A stretch of DNA of 64,000 bases from Callaeas wilsoni (lineage: Eukaryota; Chordata; Aves; Passeriformes; Callaeidae): assembly GCA_013398955.1 (NCBI GenBank), contig VWPU01011770.1:1-64000 (forward strand). The letters are read 5' to 3'. The notes under the pieces are model-generated. The model did no database searches, was not told the origin of the DNA, and saw nothing but the letters and a program-made list of their open reading frames with translations. The position numbers were made by a program, and so were the translations under genes. Each line of letters starts with the position of its first letter. Position 1 is the first letter of the stretch. Below are positions 1-12,200 of this stretch, piece after piece.

Positions 1-345
1 GCGCCCCGCGCCCGCCGCCCCGCACAGCGGCGTGACTGACACGGCCGGGGAGGAGCCGCTCCGCCACGGGGGGCCGCCGAGAGGGGCGACAGCGGACACG
101 GGGCTCGGAGCGCCCCCGCCCTTCGGGCCGCCCGCCCGCCCGCGGAACCACCTGCGGGCCGCGGGACCCGCACCCGGGCCGTGCTCCGGTGCCTTCGAAC
201 GAGCTGCGGGTTGGGTGACCGTGGCCAGTTTGCTCCGCGGGAACAAAGCCCCACGAGTGGCTTTCTTGGACAGCGAACTTCACACCGAGACGGCTCTTTA
301 ATGGGCTTCTCCTAGGCGGGGTGCCCCCCGCAGCAGGCCCGACGG
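1..345. promoter_or_regulatory. CpG island, truncated by the window's left edge
   Basis: The first 300 or so bases are extremely GC-rich and dense in CpG, with runs such as CCCGCCCGCCCGCGG near 129-143. After about 345 the sequence turns abruptly into CpG-poor, AT-richer DNA. Unmethylated islands of this kind normally mark vertebrate promoters and first exons. An open frame spans 32-301 but begins at GTG, has low-complexity Gly/Pro/Arg/Ala composition and resembles no family I know, so I do not call it coding. I see no convincing splice donor at the right end, so the transcription direction is undetermined. The gene could run left, out of the window, or right, with a long first intron inside it. 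Confidence 0.75.
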
Positions 346-3300
346 AGTTAGCATCCACTGGGATCTGCCAGACACCTTCTGCTGATACCCTCTGGTCTGA
401 TTTATTGTGTTAGAAGGTTTCAAGGTCACATTGAGATTCTGGTGGAACTAAATTAAACCCATGACTCATTATATGCTTGGTCAAACATTCTTCTGCTGTC
501 TTCTTGTAGCCCCTGTAACTAATAAGAAGAGATCAGTGAACTCTTGACAAATGATCTGAGAAAAAGGGTGAGGTATGAAAAGACATCATGTGGAGAAACA
601 AATTACAACCTATTTCCCCTAGTTTGGGACCAGGGTGTTTGGGAAGCACTGCTGGGAGGTCATACACCTCTCAGGCTTAGCAGATATTTTCAGAAAGCTA
701 AAAATTGAGCAGAACTTTCATTTCTTCCATTGTACCTTAGCTGGACAAAACACTGAAGGTACAGTGTATGGTGAAACCTTATCCTAGCATGAGGAAAGGA
801 CAGATGACTTACTAAAGCTTTTGTGGTGTGACTTTTGGCTGTGTGTCGGTCAGATGCGACTTTATAACTCTTAATTCTAAATAATGAAAAGAGGAAGTTC
901 TGGAGCTAAGCATTTTGAAAGCACTGCTCCATGCCTACTTCTGTGTCACTCTGCCACTCTGTCTTGCTGTGCACAGGCAGTAATCCATGTTCCTAAGGAA
1001 AAACCATTGCTTAAAGCTCTTAGACGCCAGTGTGATGCCTATGGCTGCAGGCTGATAGTTTTGAGAAATATCCATGCTCATGGAGCAAAGAGTTAAGCAC
1101 ATGCATGTGCTTCTAAATTGTGGGGCTGTAGTAATGTTGTTCCTTTAGGTGTTGTGCTGGGTTAGACCGTGCAGGCTCAGCCAGTGAGATAAATTGCATA
1201 TGAATGACATAGACACTCAGATGTATGACTGAAATGACCCTGTTGCAAATCTTTGTGAGTAGGAAACCACAGGTCTTTGTAGACAGGCGTAATAGTTTGG
1301 GTTGATAGCAGCTACATGACTTTAGTAAATGCAGCTTTGGGCCTGGGTGGTTTTACTGCAGAGACATCCTCCAGAACAATCCACCCGACACAGCTACCCA
1401 CCTGTGTCAGTGTTCTCTAGACAGCATTTATTCCGTGTATTTTCTTCTCTGTGCTGATACAAAGTCCAGTGTGTGTAAAGACAACAGTAATTGTTGCAGT
1501 ACTCTTTATGCCTAGTCAGTGTAGTAGTAATGAGAAGTGAAATGTTTTCTATAGACTGTGCGACCTGAATTCTTTTGCAGAGGGATTCTTTGAAAATAAA
1601 TTCCTTATTTGGCCTGAAGAGTGATTTGGGAAAGTTCCTATAGATGCCAGCACTTTCCACTGCATTCTGTAAGACTGTTTCAGAAGATGCTGCTGTCTGA
1701 TGGTCTCTGGAGATATTAATTCAGGTGCAAGACTTTTGCTGAACATAGAGATATTTGAACTGGAGTTCTTTTCCCACTCTGGCAGATGCAGGTTGTAGAG
1801 AACTGGCTGAAAGAGCCTATCTCTCAAGTGAGGGTTTGGGACTCACTGAATTGGCAACTTGGTGGAAACCCAGACTTCCAAGGGCAGGCTGCTCTAGTCT
1901 GACTCCCAGTCCTGGTCCTGCTGCTCAAGCTGTTCATCAGTTGCTGGGACATCCCTGAGGGCTTTTGACTGATGATGCAGTCTGGCATCTCTCTTGGTCA
2001 CGCACAACGGCTGTGTCTGTTTCTTGTCCTTCATCTCATGGCATAGTGCTGCAGCAAGGGTTGAGGTTGTTAGGCCAAAGGATAATGTGGCACATGCTGG
2101 ACATCGTGCATGAATGGAATGTTCACAGGTGGCCTCTTGGTGAGCAACCCTTCTGAGCTGGCAAGGTTTGCCAGTGCCCCTGGATCCTGGGAGTGCTACA
2201 CCTATGCCCGAGCTGTTCCTTTTCTCCCACCTCTGGCCAAGTCTCACCAAGAAGTACAAGGACAAGCCACTACTCTTTGTGTGTCCCACAGCCTGTAATG
2301 CTTTACTTGTCTCACATCTAATACAGCCCCGTGGTAGGGGTCTGTCTTACCCCCTTAGACCACAGCACTGAGGACTTAGCAAATCCCTTGCTGTTACCCT
2401 TCACGCTGCCAAGCAGAGCTCAATGCTTGAATATGCTCAGCATTCTGGTGTCCAGACACGAAAGAATTGCTCCTGATAGTGAGCATTAAGGACTGAAGGA
2501 TACCCTAAGTCTTTAAAAGCACAGAGATCTATCCATGCAATTCTCATTAAAGATAATGGAAATTAAGCAGATAAATAATGTGACACTGACGGTAGAAGTC
2601 CGTGTCCCTGTGCTGTGCCTCACAGTGACTGAGCAGCATGTAGGTATCCTGCTATTATTTCTCAGTACTTGTGAGGGGAAAAAAAAACAGGCTGAAAGAT
2701 TCATGCCAATGCTAACATGTTTACACACCATGTGGAGTTTTCTTAATTGGAACAGACATTGAGCTCTGAGAGATATTAGACACACGACACAACACCCCTG
2801 TCTAGTTTTTTTTCTTCTGTTTATCTATGGTCAAATTTTCACTCTAAAAATGTATGAAAGGAAGTTCTTAGTGTAATGAATTCCTTTGGTTTTTGCATTC
2901 CCATAAATTCAGTGAAGCCCTTTGGAAAAAGTATATTAAGATGCTAAAAATTATTCCCAGGATTTTATTAAAATCTCTAAATTACTTTTTGTGGTTTGGA
3001 TCAGCCCCCCCAGTTATCATACTGGGAATAGAATCTGGATATTCACCAAGCAGTCTTCACATACACTGTTCAACAAAAAGGGCTTCAGATGTGCATGGTT
3101 TTGTGATTATGGCATAGGATGGTCATGAGCGTTCTCCACCCTCCTGTTTTTTCTGTAGCATGGACTTCATCCACAGTGTGTTGTCAGTCCTCTAGCACTA
3201 GAAATTAATTTATTTATTTGCCAGTGAGACAGATGGATGTAGTGAGCCTGAGATTTCAATTCAGTTTGCTAAACAACAACAGCATTACGTAAAATGTCAA

Positions 3301-3641
3301 ACTGCAGCCTAGTTCCTCATTACCTTGTGGATATATTCAGATGGGACTGCAGAGTAGCTGAAAGTCTTTCATTGGTCTGTCAAAAAATGCAAATAAAAGA
3401 TATGTCTTTAAATTTCACTTCAAAATACACAAGTGAGAAGAGACTCACAAGACCTGCCAGCAGCAATGAAAATGCAGAAGGGAACCACACAATGTTTCAT
3501 TCCAGTAAATGACACTTTGCTAGGTGGGGTGTTGAGAATCCCAACGTGTAGGTGTAGGATAAATATATGCAGTCAGAGGTGAGGCCCTCCTGAATTTTGC
3601 ATATGCTCATCATTTCCTCAAAGTGTTCATCTGCAGATGTT
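346..3641. other. Unique non-coding DNA
   Basis: CpG-poor sequence with only short, unremarkable open frames. None resembles a known protein or has paired splice signals that I could support. No repeat family was recognised. A short AT-rich stretch near 3206-3218 is ordinary low complexity. If the island at 1-345 belongs to a gene transcribed rightward, this would be its first intron; otherwise it is upstream intergenic DNA. Confidence 0.5.
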
Positions 3642-3701
3642 TCTAATCTAATCTAATCTAATCTAATCTAACCTATTCTAATAGAATCTAATCTAATCTA
3701 T
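3642..3701. repeat. TCTAA pentanucleotide microsatellite, interrupted
   Basis: Tandem TCTAA units run from 3642, with an imperfect middle (ACCTATTCTAATAG near 3671-3684) and a second clean block up to about 3700. Total length is about 60 bp. I found no CR1 body immediately upstream, so it may be an independent microsatellite rather than a retrotransposon tail. A related pentamer in opposite orientation occurs near 50971. Confidence 0.85.
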
Positions 3702-4369
3702 CCCAGATATTTATAAGATACCTATTATCACCACAGTGTGTGTGCAGCTGGAATTATGATCCTATAATTCTCTTTCACATCTGTCATGTCAAAAACTTCA
3801 AGACAATTTGTAGGAATATAGATTTCTTTGGTATATTCACGGGATGCACAAATAGCAAGTTCAAATCTTCAGCCCAAACTTTCAGCTATAATTCTTGTAT
3901 AGGCAGTGTTTTGTGGAGTGCTTCCAGCAAAGTGTAAATCCATATAACATGCAATAGCATCTTAGTAACTATTTTCAGCAATTGAAAACAACATCAAAGA
4001 ACCTGTATAAGTGATTATTTCTGAATTCTGGGATCGGCTTCACCTTCATTGTTTTTTCACTACCACACATTCTTGAAAACAGCAGAAGGTGGCATAGTTC
4101 ACATAAAACCAACAGACATTCTTTCTTGCCATTGCAATTGTTGACTACAATCACACTTGGTAAAAATTTTCAGGAGTTTAAAATATTCCCAGTGATTTGA
4201 TTCTTAGTCCTGCTATGCACAAGAAATGCCAGAACAAATCTTACAGATTGATCATACCATGATAAAGATCCACTTGCTGAGGCATTTCTTTGCAGCTGGC
4301 ATCCACCAGATAAATCCAGTCAGTCCTGTCTCCCAATGCATGACAGAAGGAGTCAAGGCAAGCTGAATG
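3702..4369. other. Unique non-coding DNA
   Basis: AT-rich sequence with no supported gene, RNA or repeat. The single open frame of about 65 codons (3740-3937) has no family resemblance. Confidence 0.5.
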
Positions 4370-4500
4370 AGGCTCCAATTGCAATTCAAATATACTTTTA
4401 TAAACCGTGATTAGTGCTGCTAATCTCGCCTTGGTAAGCCAAAGACAATAACAACGACGTTACCGAACACCTCGGGTATTATGTAATTCTTTTGCTTAGA
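4370..4500. promoter_or_regulatory. Candidate cis-regulatory patch (inverted TAATC sites, NFI-like palindrome)
   Basis: A perfect inverted repeat GATTAG-N5-CTAATC lies at 4409-4425. TAATC is the core bound by OTX/PITX/CRX-type (K50) homeodomains. Directly after it, TTGGTAAGCCAA (4431-4442) is a palindromic NFI-like site with a shorter spacer than the classical one. ACAATAACAA (about 4444-4453) resembles SOX sites. The patch also has several CpGs (4450-4474), which is unusual for CpG-depleted DNA outside an island. Motif clustering is seen directly; enhancer function is inference and conservation is untested. Confidence 0.35.
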
Positions 4501-6404
4501 AATTTGCTGGTGTGAGAGTGCTTTTGAAACCCATTAGTAAAACTGAACTTGCCAAATGAGCCTTCTCTAGGGAGAACAAAGTCAAATATGTGCCAGCATG
4601 GAGCCAGAGCCTGCCAGGGGCTGAGGACTTGCAAATCCCATTGCTACCAGTGAGAGCTGAGGACACAAAGTCCTTCGTGTAACTGAGCTCTGCTGTAAAA
4701 TGAACTAATAGCTGTGGAGCTGTCTTTCCCACTGATAACAATGGTGTGGACTTCCTCACAACAGACCCTAACGCGTGGACTTGCACTTAGCTGTGACGCC
4801 AGCCTGCTTGGCTCTGGCTGCAGGCGTAGGAAAATCCAGGCTGGCCTCTGCCTCGGTGTCCAGCTGACCAGGAGGGCACTCACCAGCACTGAGTTGGGCC
4901 AGAGGGGACACCACTCCTTTCTCTTGTCTAGCTCATAAAGCCAGTCTTGAACTTTCCTTCACCAGAAGATCGTGATCCTTTCACATGAACAAAATTGTAG
5001 AGAGACGGAAAAAATAGCTGAGCTGTGTCAAAAAGTCACAAGGAATTTTCAACAGAGGATGGGAACAGCGGAAATGTCCAAGAGGATAATGGTGAAATTA
5101 GAAATGGCTCTTTGAGAATAACCAGCTACAGAAAAAAGTTTAAAGTGAGGAAAGGGGGGATTTCATTTCATCGTTAAAAACATCAGTATAAAATACATGG
5201 AGAAAAACAAACAGTGAAGACACTGTTGCTAGTGGGCTGGCTTTTAAAGTATTAATGGAACGCCACAGAACAAGAGTTTCTTTTATTCTTTTTTATCCCA
5301 GCTCCCTGCTTTCAAGGTTCTTGTGTGAACATGCAGCAGTTTGCAGGGCTGTGAAATTATCAGACCTGGACCAGTGCCAGTACAAACCAATTTATTGGAG
5401 TCCAGCAATTAACTAAAACCTAGAAAGCTTGATTAATTGTGGCACTGCTCAGCAGGGAACATTGAGAAAAAAAATCAGACTTAACTCCATGAGTGTCTCT
5501 GTTCCATATACCAATTTACACTATATGTAAAGAAAAGTTTCTTCTCTCTAAATACCCTTACTATATTCTTTTGCATCATGTAGGAAGAATAATTACAATG
5601 CCGTGTGAGAAAATGCTCGTTGATGGCTCTCTGGATAATAATTTCACAGTAGCTGTTACCCTGTTACATATTTTTTTGCTACTGAATTAATATCTCATTG
5701 TAACCCTAACAATAGGATATATTATTTTAAAACATGTTTTCATTAAGCTTCTCTCTGGAGGGACATATTGAGAATCCAGCACTGCTCTGTTTCCTTCTAT
5801 TTCTTCAAACATTGATGTGTGCAAGAAAGATGAGGGTTTGGTAGTTGTTCAGAATTATTTAGGATAGAAAAGCAGCAAACAAATAGTTGGTCTGAGAATC
5901 AATTTAGGAGGGCAGAGTATGCTGACTGAAATGAAATCCTGGAGTCTGAGGAGGCAGACATTAAGAGAAGCAACTACAAAGTGTAATTTAGGTGTTAGTT
6001 AATTTTATTATGATAGTATTAACAAATAGTGTCCAAATTGCTTGTTTTATTGTAAGGCTTACCATAGAAGTCTATGCATAAGGCAGAATTAAAAAATCTC
6101 ATTCCTAGATGCCTTAGTGGCACATGAATCATCTTTAGTATAGATTACTGAGAAGAAAATAAATATTCCAGCTCAGTGTAATGTACTACTGCAGCATATT
6201 GTAATGGGTAGTACAAAACACTGGATCGGATGCATTTTAATTCTCCTTACATCAAAATAACTCAACGGTTAGTACTGGAAAAAAAGCTGTTTAAAGATAA
6301 AAAATAGTGGTGAAAGAATTGTCACCCCTGCCCAGTGACAAGGAAAAGAAGGATACATGAAAATATTTTTACCTTTTCAACATCATTTTGTATCCTAATC
6401 TGCA
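4501..6404. other. Unique non-coding DNA
   Basis: No supported gene or recognised repeat. The open frames are all under 100 codons, and several overlap each other on opposite strands around 4496-4938, the pattern expected of chance frames in moderately GC-rich intronic DNA. The stretch from about 5700 to 6400 is AT-rich without structure that I could name. Confidence 0.5.
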
Positions 6405-6500
6405 TCCAACCGCGACACTGTCACATTCTCAGATTTAAAGAGTGCAATCCACGGACGGGGCTAAATCACATTAGGCAGCAGTGATAATAGAGCCTGGGCA
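6405..6500. promoter_or_regulatory. Weak candidate cis-regulatory patch
   Basis: A compact region with isolated CpGs (around 6411-6414 and 6452-6458) and several short AT-rich or GATA-like words, set in CpG-depleted flanks. Retained CpGs outside an island can indicate selective constraint or low germline methylation. This is weak evidence and rests on composition only. Confidence 0.2.
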
Positions 6501-8687
6501 TGCAGAACATCCAGGCAAGCCTCTAGCTGGGGCTGTGGGGTGATTTGGGACACTCAATGAGGTAGGAAGGGCTGTCTCCTCCAATTTCACTGTATTTATT
6601 GGGGATTTAATGTATTTTTTTAAAGATATTTGCAGTGGAAATCAGTTTGTTGGAGGTCATCTAATTGAATCTAAAGCCGTGGCAACCCTTCACAAAGGCT
6701 GCCAGGAATGACCGAGTTGCTAATGCTTAACTGTGAATACCCAGCAGGGGTCCTCCACAGGCCTGAATACAGTCAATTATGTTATTTTTCCAAATATTAG
6801 TGACTCAGCTGTCTCTGCTTGTGAAGAGTTGCCAGGGTCACAGATACAATCAGACAGATCCTCCCCCCCTTCACTTCTAAGAGATGGGGAGAATCTTTTA
6901 AATATCGCACAGAATAATCCTGCAGTGGAGGGAAGGGTTCTCACAGGCTGTGCTGCTTCTCCAGGGTGGGTGCGTGGGGTGTCCCTGGTTTCAGGGGTGC
7001 CAGGGGCCAGGCAGGGCACTGTGCAAGTGCTGGGGGGGAGCTCTGCTGTGTGTGAGCAGCCTCTCAGCTCTGTGACATAAATACAGATTTCACAGTTTAG
7101 CTCAACAGGCACTAGGGCTGAGACGTGGCAAAAGACAGAGGTGCCAGCAGCTTGTCTCCCCCCTTTAACACTCTGCTGTTCTTTCTGTCTTCTCCTCTCC
7201 CTCCCACCTCTAATGGTGCTCCACATATTTCTGTGAAAGGAATGTTTCTATGTACTGTAACAATTCAGTTTTCCATTTTCCTTTGTAGACCCATCAGGGA
7301 GAGACACAAGAGTGGTGGCTAAGGAGTGCATTCGTGGTCCAGGGGCTCTTCCCTGACACTTACAGGTGTCTCAGCAGCTGCAGTCCTTTGCTCTCTACAC
7401 AGAGCTCTGCAAGTATTTCTGGGTTCTGATTGTATCTTCCTTAATTTTTGCCAAAAAGGCTTTTTTCCAAAGCCCAGCCTTCTTCAGAAACAGCATCCCT
7501 ATCCCTGTGGTCCATAGCCCAGCTCTTATCTGATCAACAGTTTTTGGCAGAAGGGAAAAATCCCTCTAGAGCATTTGGGTGCCTGTGCATTGTTTTGGCC
7601 CAAGTTTGAGGTAGTGCTTTGGAGTTGGCCAAGTTTCCTAATTTACTGCTGTTAAATTTTATCCAACTTTAGGAATATAATGTGGATGTGGACAATTTCC
7701 AGCTATTCTGAATCCATTGCAAATACTTTGCCAGCATGTGTCCAAGTATAATCCAATCTTGATGTTTTTAATGCCAATACAATTTCCCTGTAAGTACCTT
7801 CAGGCCTGGTATCTGAACTGCAGTGAGCAGGGGTTCAGCTGCTTGGAGCCCCAGTCCCAGGAGGTGAGACCTTTATTCCTTTGGGTCCTTGTCTGTCCTA
7901 GAGGTGGAAAGCCCAGACTGGGTCTCTTGTCACCACTGATGTTGCATCTCTGACTTGTTGAACATACATTATTCGATGTGAGAGTGAGGATCTAGGCATT
8001 TCCTTGGAATGAGCAGAGAGTCTGGAGTCATAGGGTGTCTTCTGCTATTTGATATCTGTACACTTCAAATTGGGGTACTGGTGTTCCAGCTGTGTTAGAA
8101 ATACAGTAGCTAGATAAAACTGCAGTGAAAGCAGAACTGAAGTTTCAAATGTTTCAGTACTGCAGGGAACTTGACTTTGAAGAACTGGACATTATCAAAA
8201 GGGTGCCTTTGTAGCTTGTTCTTGCTACACAAACAGGGAGGAAACCAAGCCACCTCTGTTATAGAGTTTCCCCTGGCTGGAGCTCCCCTTGGGAGAAAGA
8301 AAATAACCTAGCAAGGGAGAGGAGGCTCGCTGTGTTTAGACAGCCTGTCCTGATCTGCATGTGCCTCTCAGGAGGAGGAGTGCCCTAGGAAGGTTTTGAT
8401 GTCTGGCTAACTACCAAGGCCACCGTCTCCCTCCTGTAGCAGGATATGGTTTGGGCAGCAGCTGTGGCACTCTAACAGAAGAAGAGATGGTTTCCTCAAT
8501 GTTTTCACTTTTAATTTGTTGCCTTCTCCCCAAATTGTTGTCATAATGGCAAATACACAGTGTTAAATTCTGTCCTCAGGCAGTAATGAGGACTCCATTG
8601 GGGAAAACTGGAATCTGGATGTCCTTAATGTTGCAAAGTTATGTGTGACCTACTTTGGTCACAGAAATGATCAGGACAACAGCATCC
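6501..8687. other. Unique non-coding DNA
   Basis: The longest frames (6733-7080 plus; 6777-7226 minus, 149 codons) overlap on opposite strands over a moderately GC-rich stretch and show no protein-family resemblance. I treat both as chance. No RNA gene or repeat was recognised before the CR1 fragment at 8688. Confidence 0.45.
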
Positions 8688-8839
8688 TGTCTTGTGCCTC
8701 ATCCCTGGAAGTGTTCAAAGCCAGGTTGGATGAGGCTCTGAGCAACCTGGTTTACCAAAAGATGTCCCTGCTTATGGCAAAGGGGTGGAACGAGATGACC
8801 TTTAGGGTCCTTTCCAACCCAAACCATTCTATGATTCTA
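8688..8839 (+). mobile_element. CR1 LINE, 3' end fragment (plus orientation)
   Basis: The stretch matches the familiar CR1 3' region as I remember it: CATCCCTGGAAGTGTTCAAA (8699-8718), then a GGTTGGATGAGGC block, a block around ATGTCCCTG (8762-8770), AGATGACCTTTAGGGTCC (8794-8811), TTTCCAACCCAAAC (8812-8825) and the terminal ATTCTATGATTCTA (8826-8839). CR1 elements move by target-primed reverse transcription and are usually 5'-truncated, which fits a copy of only about 150 bp. A 71-codon frame overlapping it (8645-8860) is a by-product of the element and not a gene. Confidence 0.9.
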
Positions 8840-9138
8840 CAAAAAGTAGACAGTATCTGACAGTACAGGGATGCAGTACAGAGCAGAATTCTTATTGTTG
8901 TAGCATCCTTAACAATTCTTCACCTGAATCCAGAGGCATAAAGAGGGAGAAGGGAGCAGGACTTCCAGCAGCTCTTTGTTCTATATTGCTCTGCCCAAAT
9001 GTAGGTGCTTCATCAGAGGCTCTGCTGACAAGAGGACCAGACCTTAGCTCATTCAGTGATTTCATGGCTGGCACTGCTCTTATACTGCGCTGTCTTATCT
9101 GAAGAAACTTTAAAAGTTGTGGACTTTTCAGGTTATCC
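8840..9138. other. Unique non-coding spacer between CR1 and MIR-like fragments
   Basis: About 300 bp with no recognised feature. Confidence 0.5.
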
Positions 9139-9263
9139 CTTTTAGAAACAGAGAAACTGAGACACAGTGAGAGGAAATGCTTTGTGTGGAGGTACCCATC
9201 AGCTCTGAGCAGAATTACAACTGACCTTGTCTCAAGTTTTGGCTTAGTGTGCTACCAACTGAG
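9139..9263 (-). repeat. MIR-like SINE fragment (minus orientation)
   Basis: The plus strand reads AGAGAAACTGAGACACAGTG (about 9150-9169), which resembles the reverse complement of the MIR core that reads CTGTGCCTCAGTTTCC in sense. It is followed by a CAGCTCTGAGCAGAATTACA segment and a GGCTTAGTGTGCTACCAACT segment that correspond to the tRNA-derived head. MIR elements are ancient amniote SINEs; only decayed remnants survive in birds. The assignment rests on remembered consensus. Confidence 0.55.
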
Positions 9264-12200
9264 TGATATTTCTATTAAAAAACATGCTCTTTCATGTATT
9301 TATGCATTGCTTTAGGTATTTCAGATCTTGGGAGGACTCAAATCTCCCTCTTCCTCAGTTAAGAAATGGGAGAACCACATATGAGGTGATAACCTTATTT
9401 ATTCTTCTACCATGACCCTTTAAAAGAGAAAGGAGAAGCAGCTGATACTGAAAAAAAAGTAACACTCAAACCAAAACCCCCAAAAGCTGGAAAAAGTTTT
9501 TTTCAAAGCCAATCTTCTGCTCACTTTTATTTTAACAGGCCATCTTCCAAACTTACACAAGGCTAACTATATTATAAGGCATGGATTAACACAGAAAAGT
9601 TCTCTAAAGCAGACCTGTTGGAGTTGTCTTTAATATTAAAAGCGGAGTGTTTGTTTTCTTTAATATGGAGGGCAGCACCAATAAAAACACCAGGGAAAGG
9701 CCAGTATTACTAGATCACATGTCTGCTTTTATCTCACAGCAGAGTTATAGTAGAATGATTTTTGCTTGGAGACTTGAAAGCTGGACTGCATCCTTTCATG
9801 CTGAAATCATATCTCCTGCAAGGATTATTGGAGGATATAATGTTTCCTTCAGCTTCTTATTTTCTCCACTCCTGAACTTGGACTCCTGACCTCAACTTTT
9901 CTCTGGTTATGGCCAAGCATTGGCCTTCAATTGAATAGCTGAGCTTTTTACAATCAGATCAGCTTCTGCTCTTGTAATTTCAGACTCATTTTGTGACATT
10001 GATATTGTAGATCTTAATTAAAAGCCAAACCTTTTATATCTTGGGTAATGACCATACAGGAACTGCCAGGTTTTGCTCCCATGTGTGTAACCATCCAAAA
10101 CATTCAATATGTGTGACTGGAGTCGGAGGAGTTGTGCACACTTTGCATGGGGGCCCCTGTTCCTCTTTGTGCCCCTTTTGCAGCCCAGCTCTGCACCTGT
10201 GCTTTGCTCTGGGGGTCACAAAGACCCCTCCGTGAATGGTAGGTAATTCAGGGTTCATGGTAGCTGAGTCTGGACCCTCTCATTAGTTGAGCAGCTAATC
10301 AGGCAGAAATCTGTGGGGCTCTGCAGTTAATTACAGGGCAGGGTTAGAGGGTGGGTACTAAAAATATCTATTTCTTGGCTATGCCACTGTTGCCTGCTAG
10401 AACCAGTGGAGGCTAATTGCACTGGATTTTCTGCACAGATAAGGTTAGATGTGCTATTCAGAAGAGTACAAAATCTGGGAAGCCTTCTGTTCGTGGGACT
10501 CGTGTTTTTTGGTTTTGTTTTGTGCCTTGTGCTTTCTCTCACTAAAGAGAAAATGAAGATGGGAGTTTGGTTGTGCAGCTACACTATCAGCTTGAGTGCA
10601 CAGCCATTGATCTTGTAGCCAACAAATATGAATGTCTTCACATGTCTGAGACACCAAAAAAGGTGTTGGAATATGGTCTTGAAATCACACAGCACTGGGC
10701 TTGGTACAGTCATTTGTTATCACTGTAACAACTACTTCATGGACACTTCTTATTTGTGTGAGTGTGAATATAAGTATAACCAGGTACCTCTGCTATATTG
10801 TCCTGTATAAACTTGGCCTTTTGTAAATAAGCCACAGCCTTACTGTATTTAAATTACTTTCTGGTGAGAGTAGGACTCTCAGAGTATTTTTCAGGAACAC
10901 AGATTGAGAGAAGGTTATTTAGCAGAGTCTTTCAAGCTGATTACACTGTTTTCCAGAACACGAAATATGCCTGGAGAAATGGGACTGCTAGTGAAGTTCT
11001 GCCTCTGAATATAGCAGACATTATCTTCACTCTGAGTGAAGTCAGTGGCAGAAGTGTCTCTGGTACAAAAGGAACAGGAAGCAGTACCTATGAAAGAGAA
11101 TAATGTTGCAGATTTTCCAATATTTGCATTGCCAGCACAGATGAGGACAGTTTAGGAGATTTTCACAGACACAAATTATGTATTTGGAAAAAAATAGTGT
11201 GCAAAAATGGATGTGTTTTGCAAAGCTGTTTAAGCCTTTTGATTGACACCTTACTGTAAACCATTTATTTTAGACTAGCCATCCTCTTAGGCTTAGGAGC
11301 TCATAGGAGGAATGACCTTCACTAAATACATTTTGTTTTATTTTCCAGTGTATCCGTAGTAGTGAAAGTACTTTAAATGGGCCTGTAATTCACTGCATTG
11401 TGAAGAACTAACTTATTAAAGAAACCAAATAGAGAATGTAAAACGCTTCAAGCACTAAACAGAGGCATTAACCATTGCTAATTAAAGCTGAACTTGCAGA
11501 TATGGCATTCTTTTTAGTAGAAATGTAGGGAACACTGTCCCTTAGTGGCGGTGAGGAAGTATTGCTGAGGAAAGAGCTGCACAACTACTTGTTCATCTTA
11601 CTGTGTACGTTGTAGTGAATGTCTGCTGCTGGCAATTAACAGCAGCACAGGGCGTGCAAAGCCTTGGGTTATGTCCTGACATTGTACATTAACTAGAAGA
11701 GTCTGGAAAAAGAAGGTCAGCACTACTCAGAGGTTGTTTATTTCCAGACAAGGCTGAAAAGTACAGAACTTGTTCCCAACATAATTTGCACTCCAGTGAG
11801 TGCTTCACTTTTACACCAGTGGTCCTGAACTCACTGTGTGACACCCATATGCTGTAAGAAAATAACACCGTCACTTCCTAGTGCAGCTGAAGAAAGGCTG
11901 GTGTGCATTTGGGCAGGTATGTCACAGGCAGACAAAACCATGAAATTTTTCTTTTTGGCACCAAGGCTTCTTCATTGCCTTTGGGAGAAGGTATTCATGG
12001 GCTTCAGGCGCTGCTCTGGAGAAACTTGCTCCTTTTTCTCTGTGCAGCCATGGTCTATGGATAGTCTGAGGATTCAGTCTCCAGAGCTGTGTAGCTTGCC
12101 TGCAAGAAACTCATTATCACTTAAAAATGAGGACTTGTCATTTTCTGCATTTATCTGTTCATCTTAACAGATATAATTGCCTTGTGGAGATAGTAAGACT

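Noticed and set aside
8645..8860. A 71-codon frame
   Set aside because: It is the translated 3' end of a CR1 LINE, which is a non-coding part of the element.
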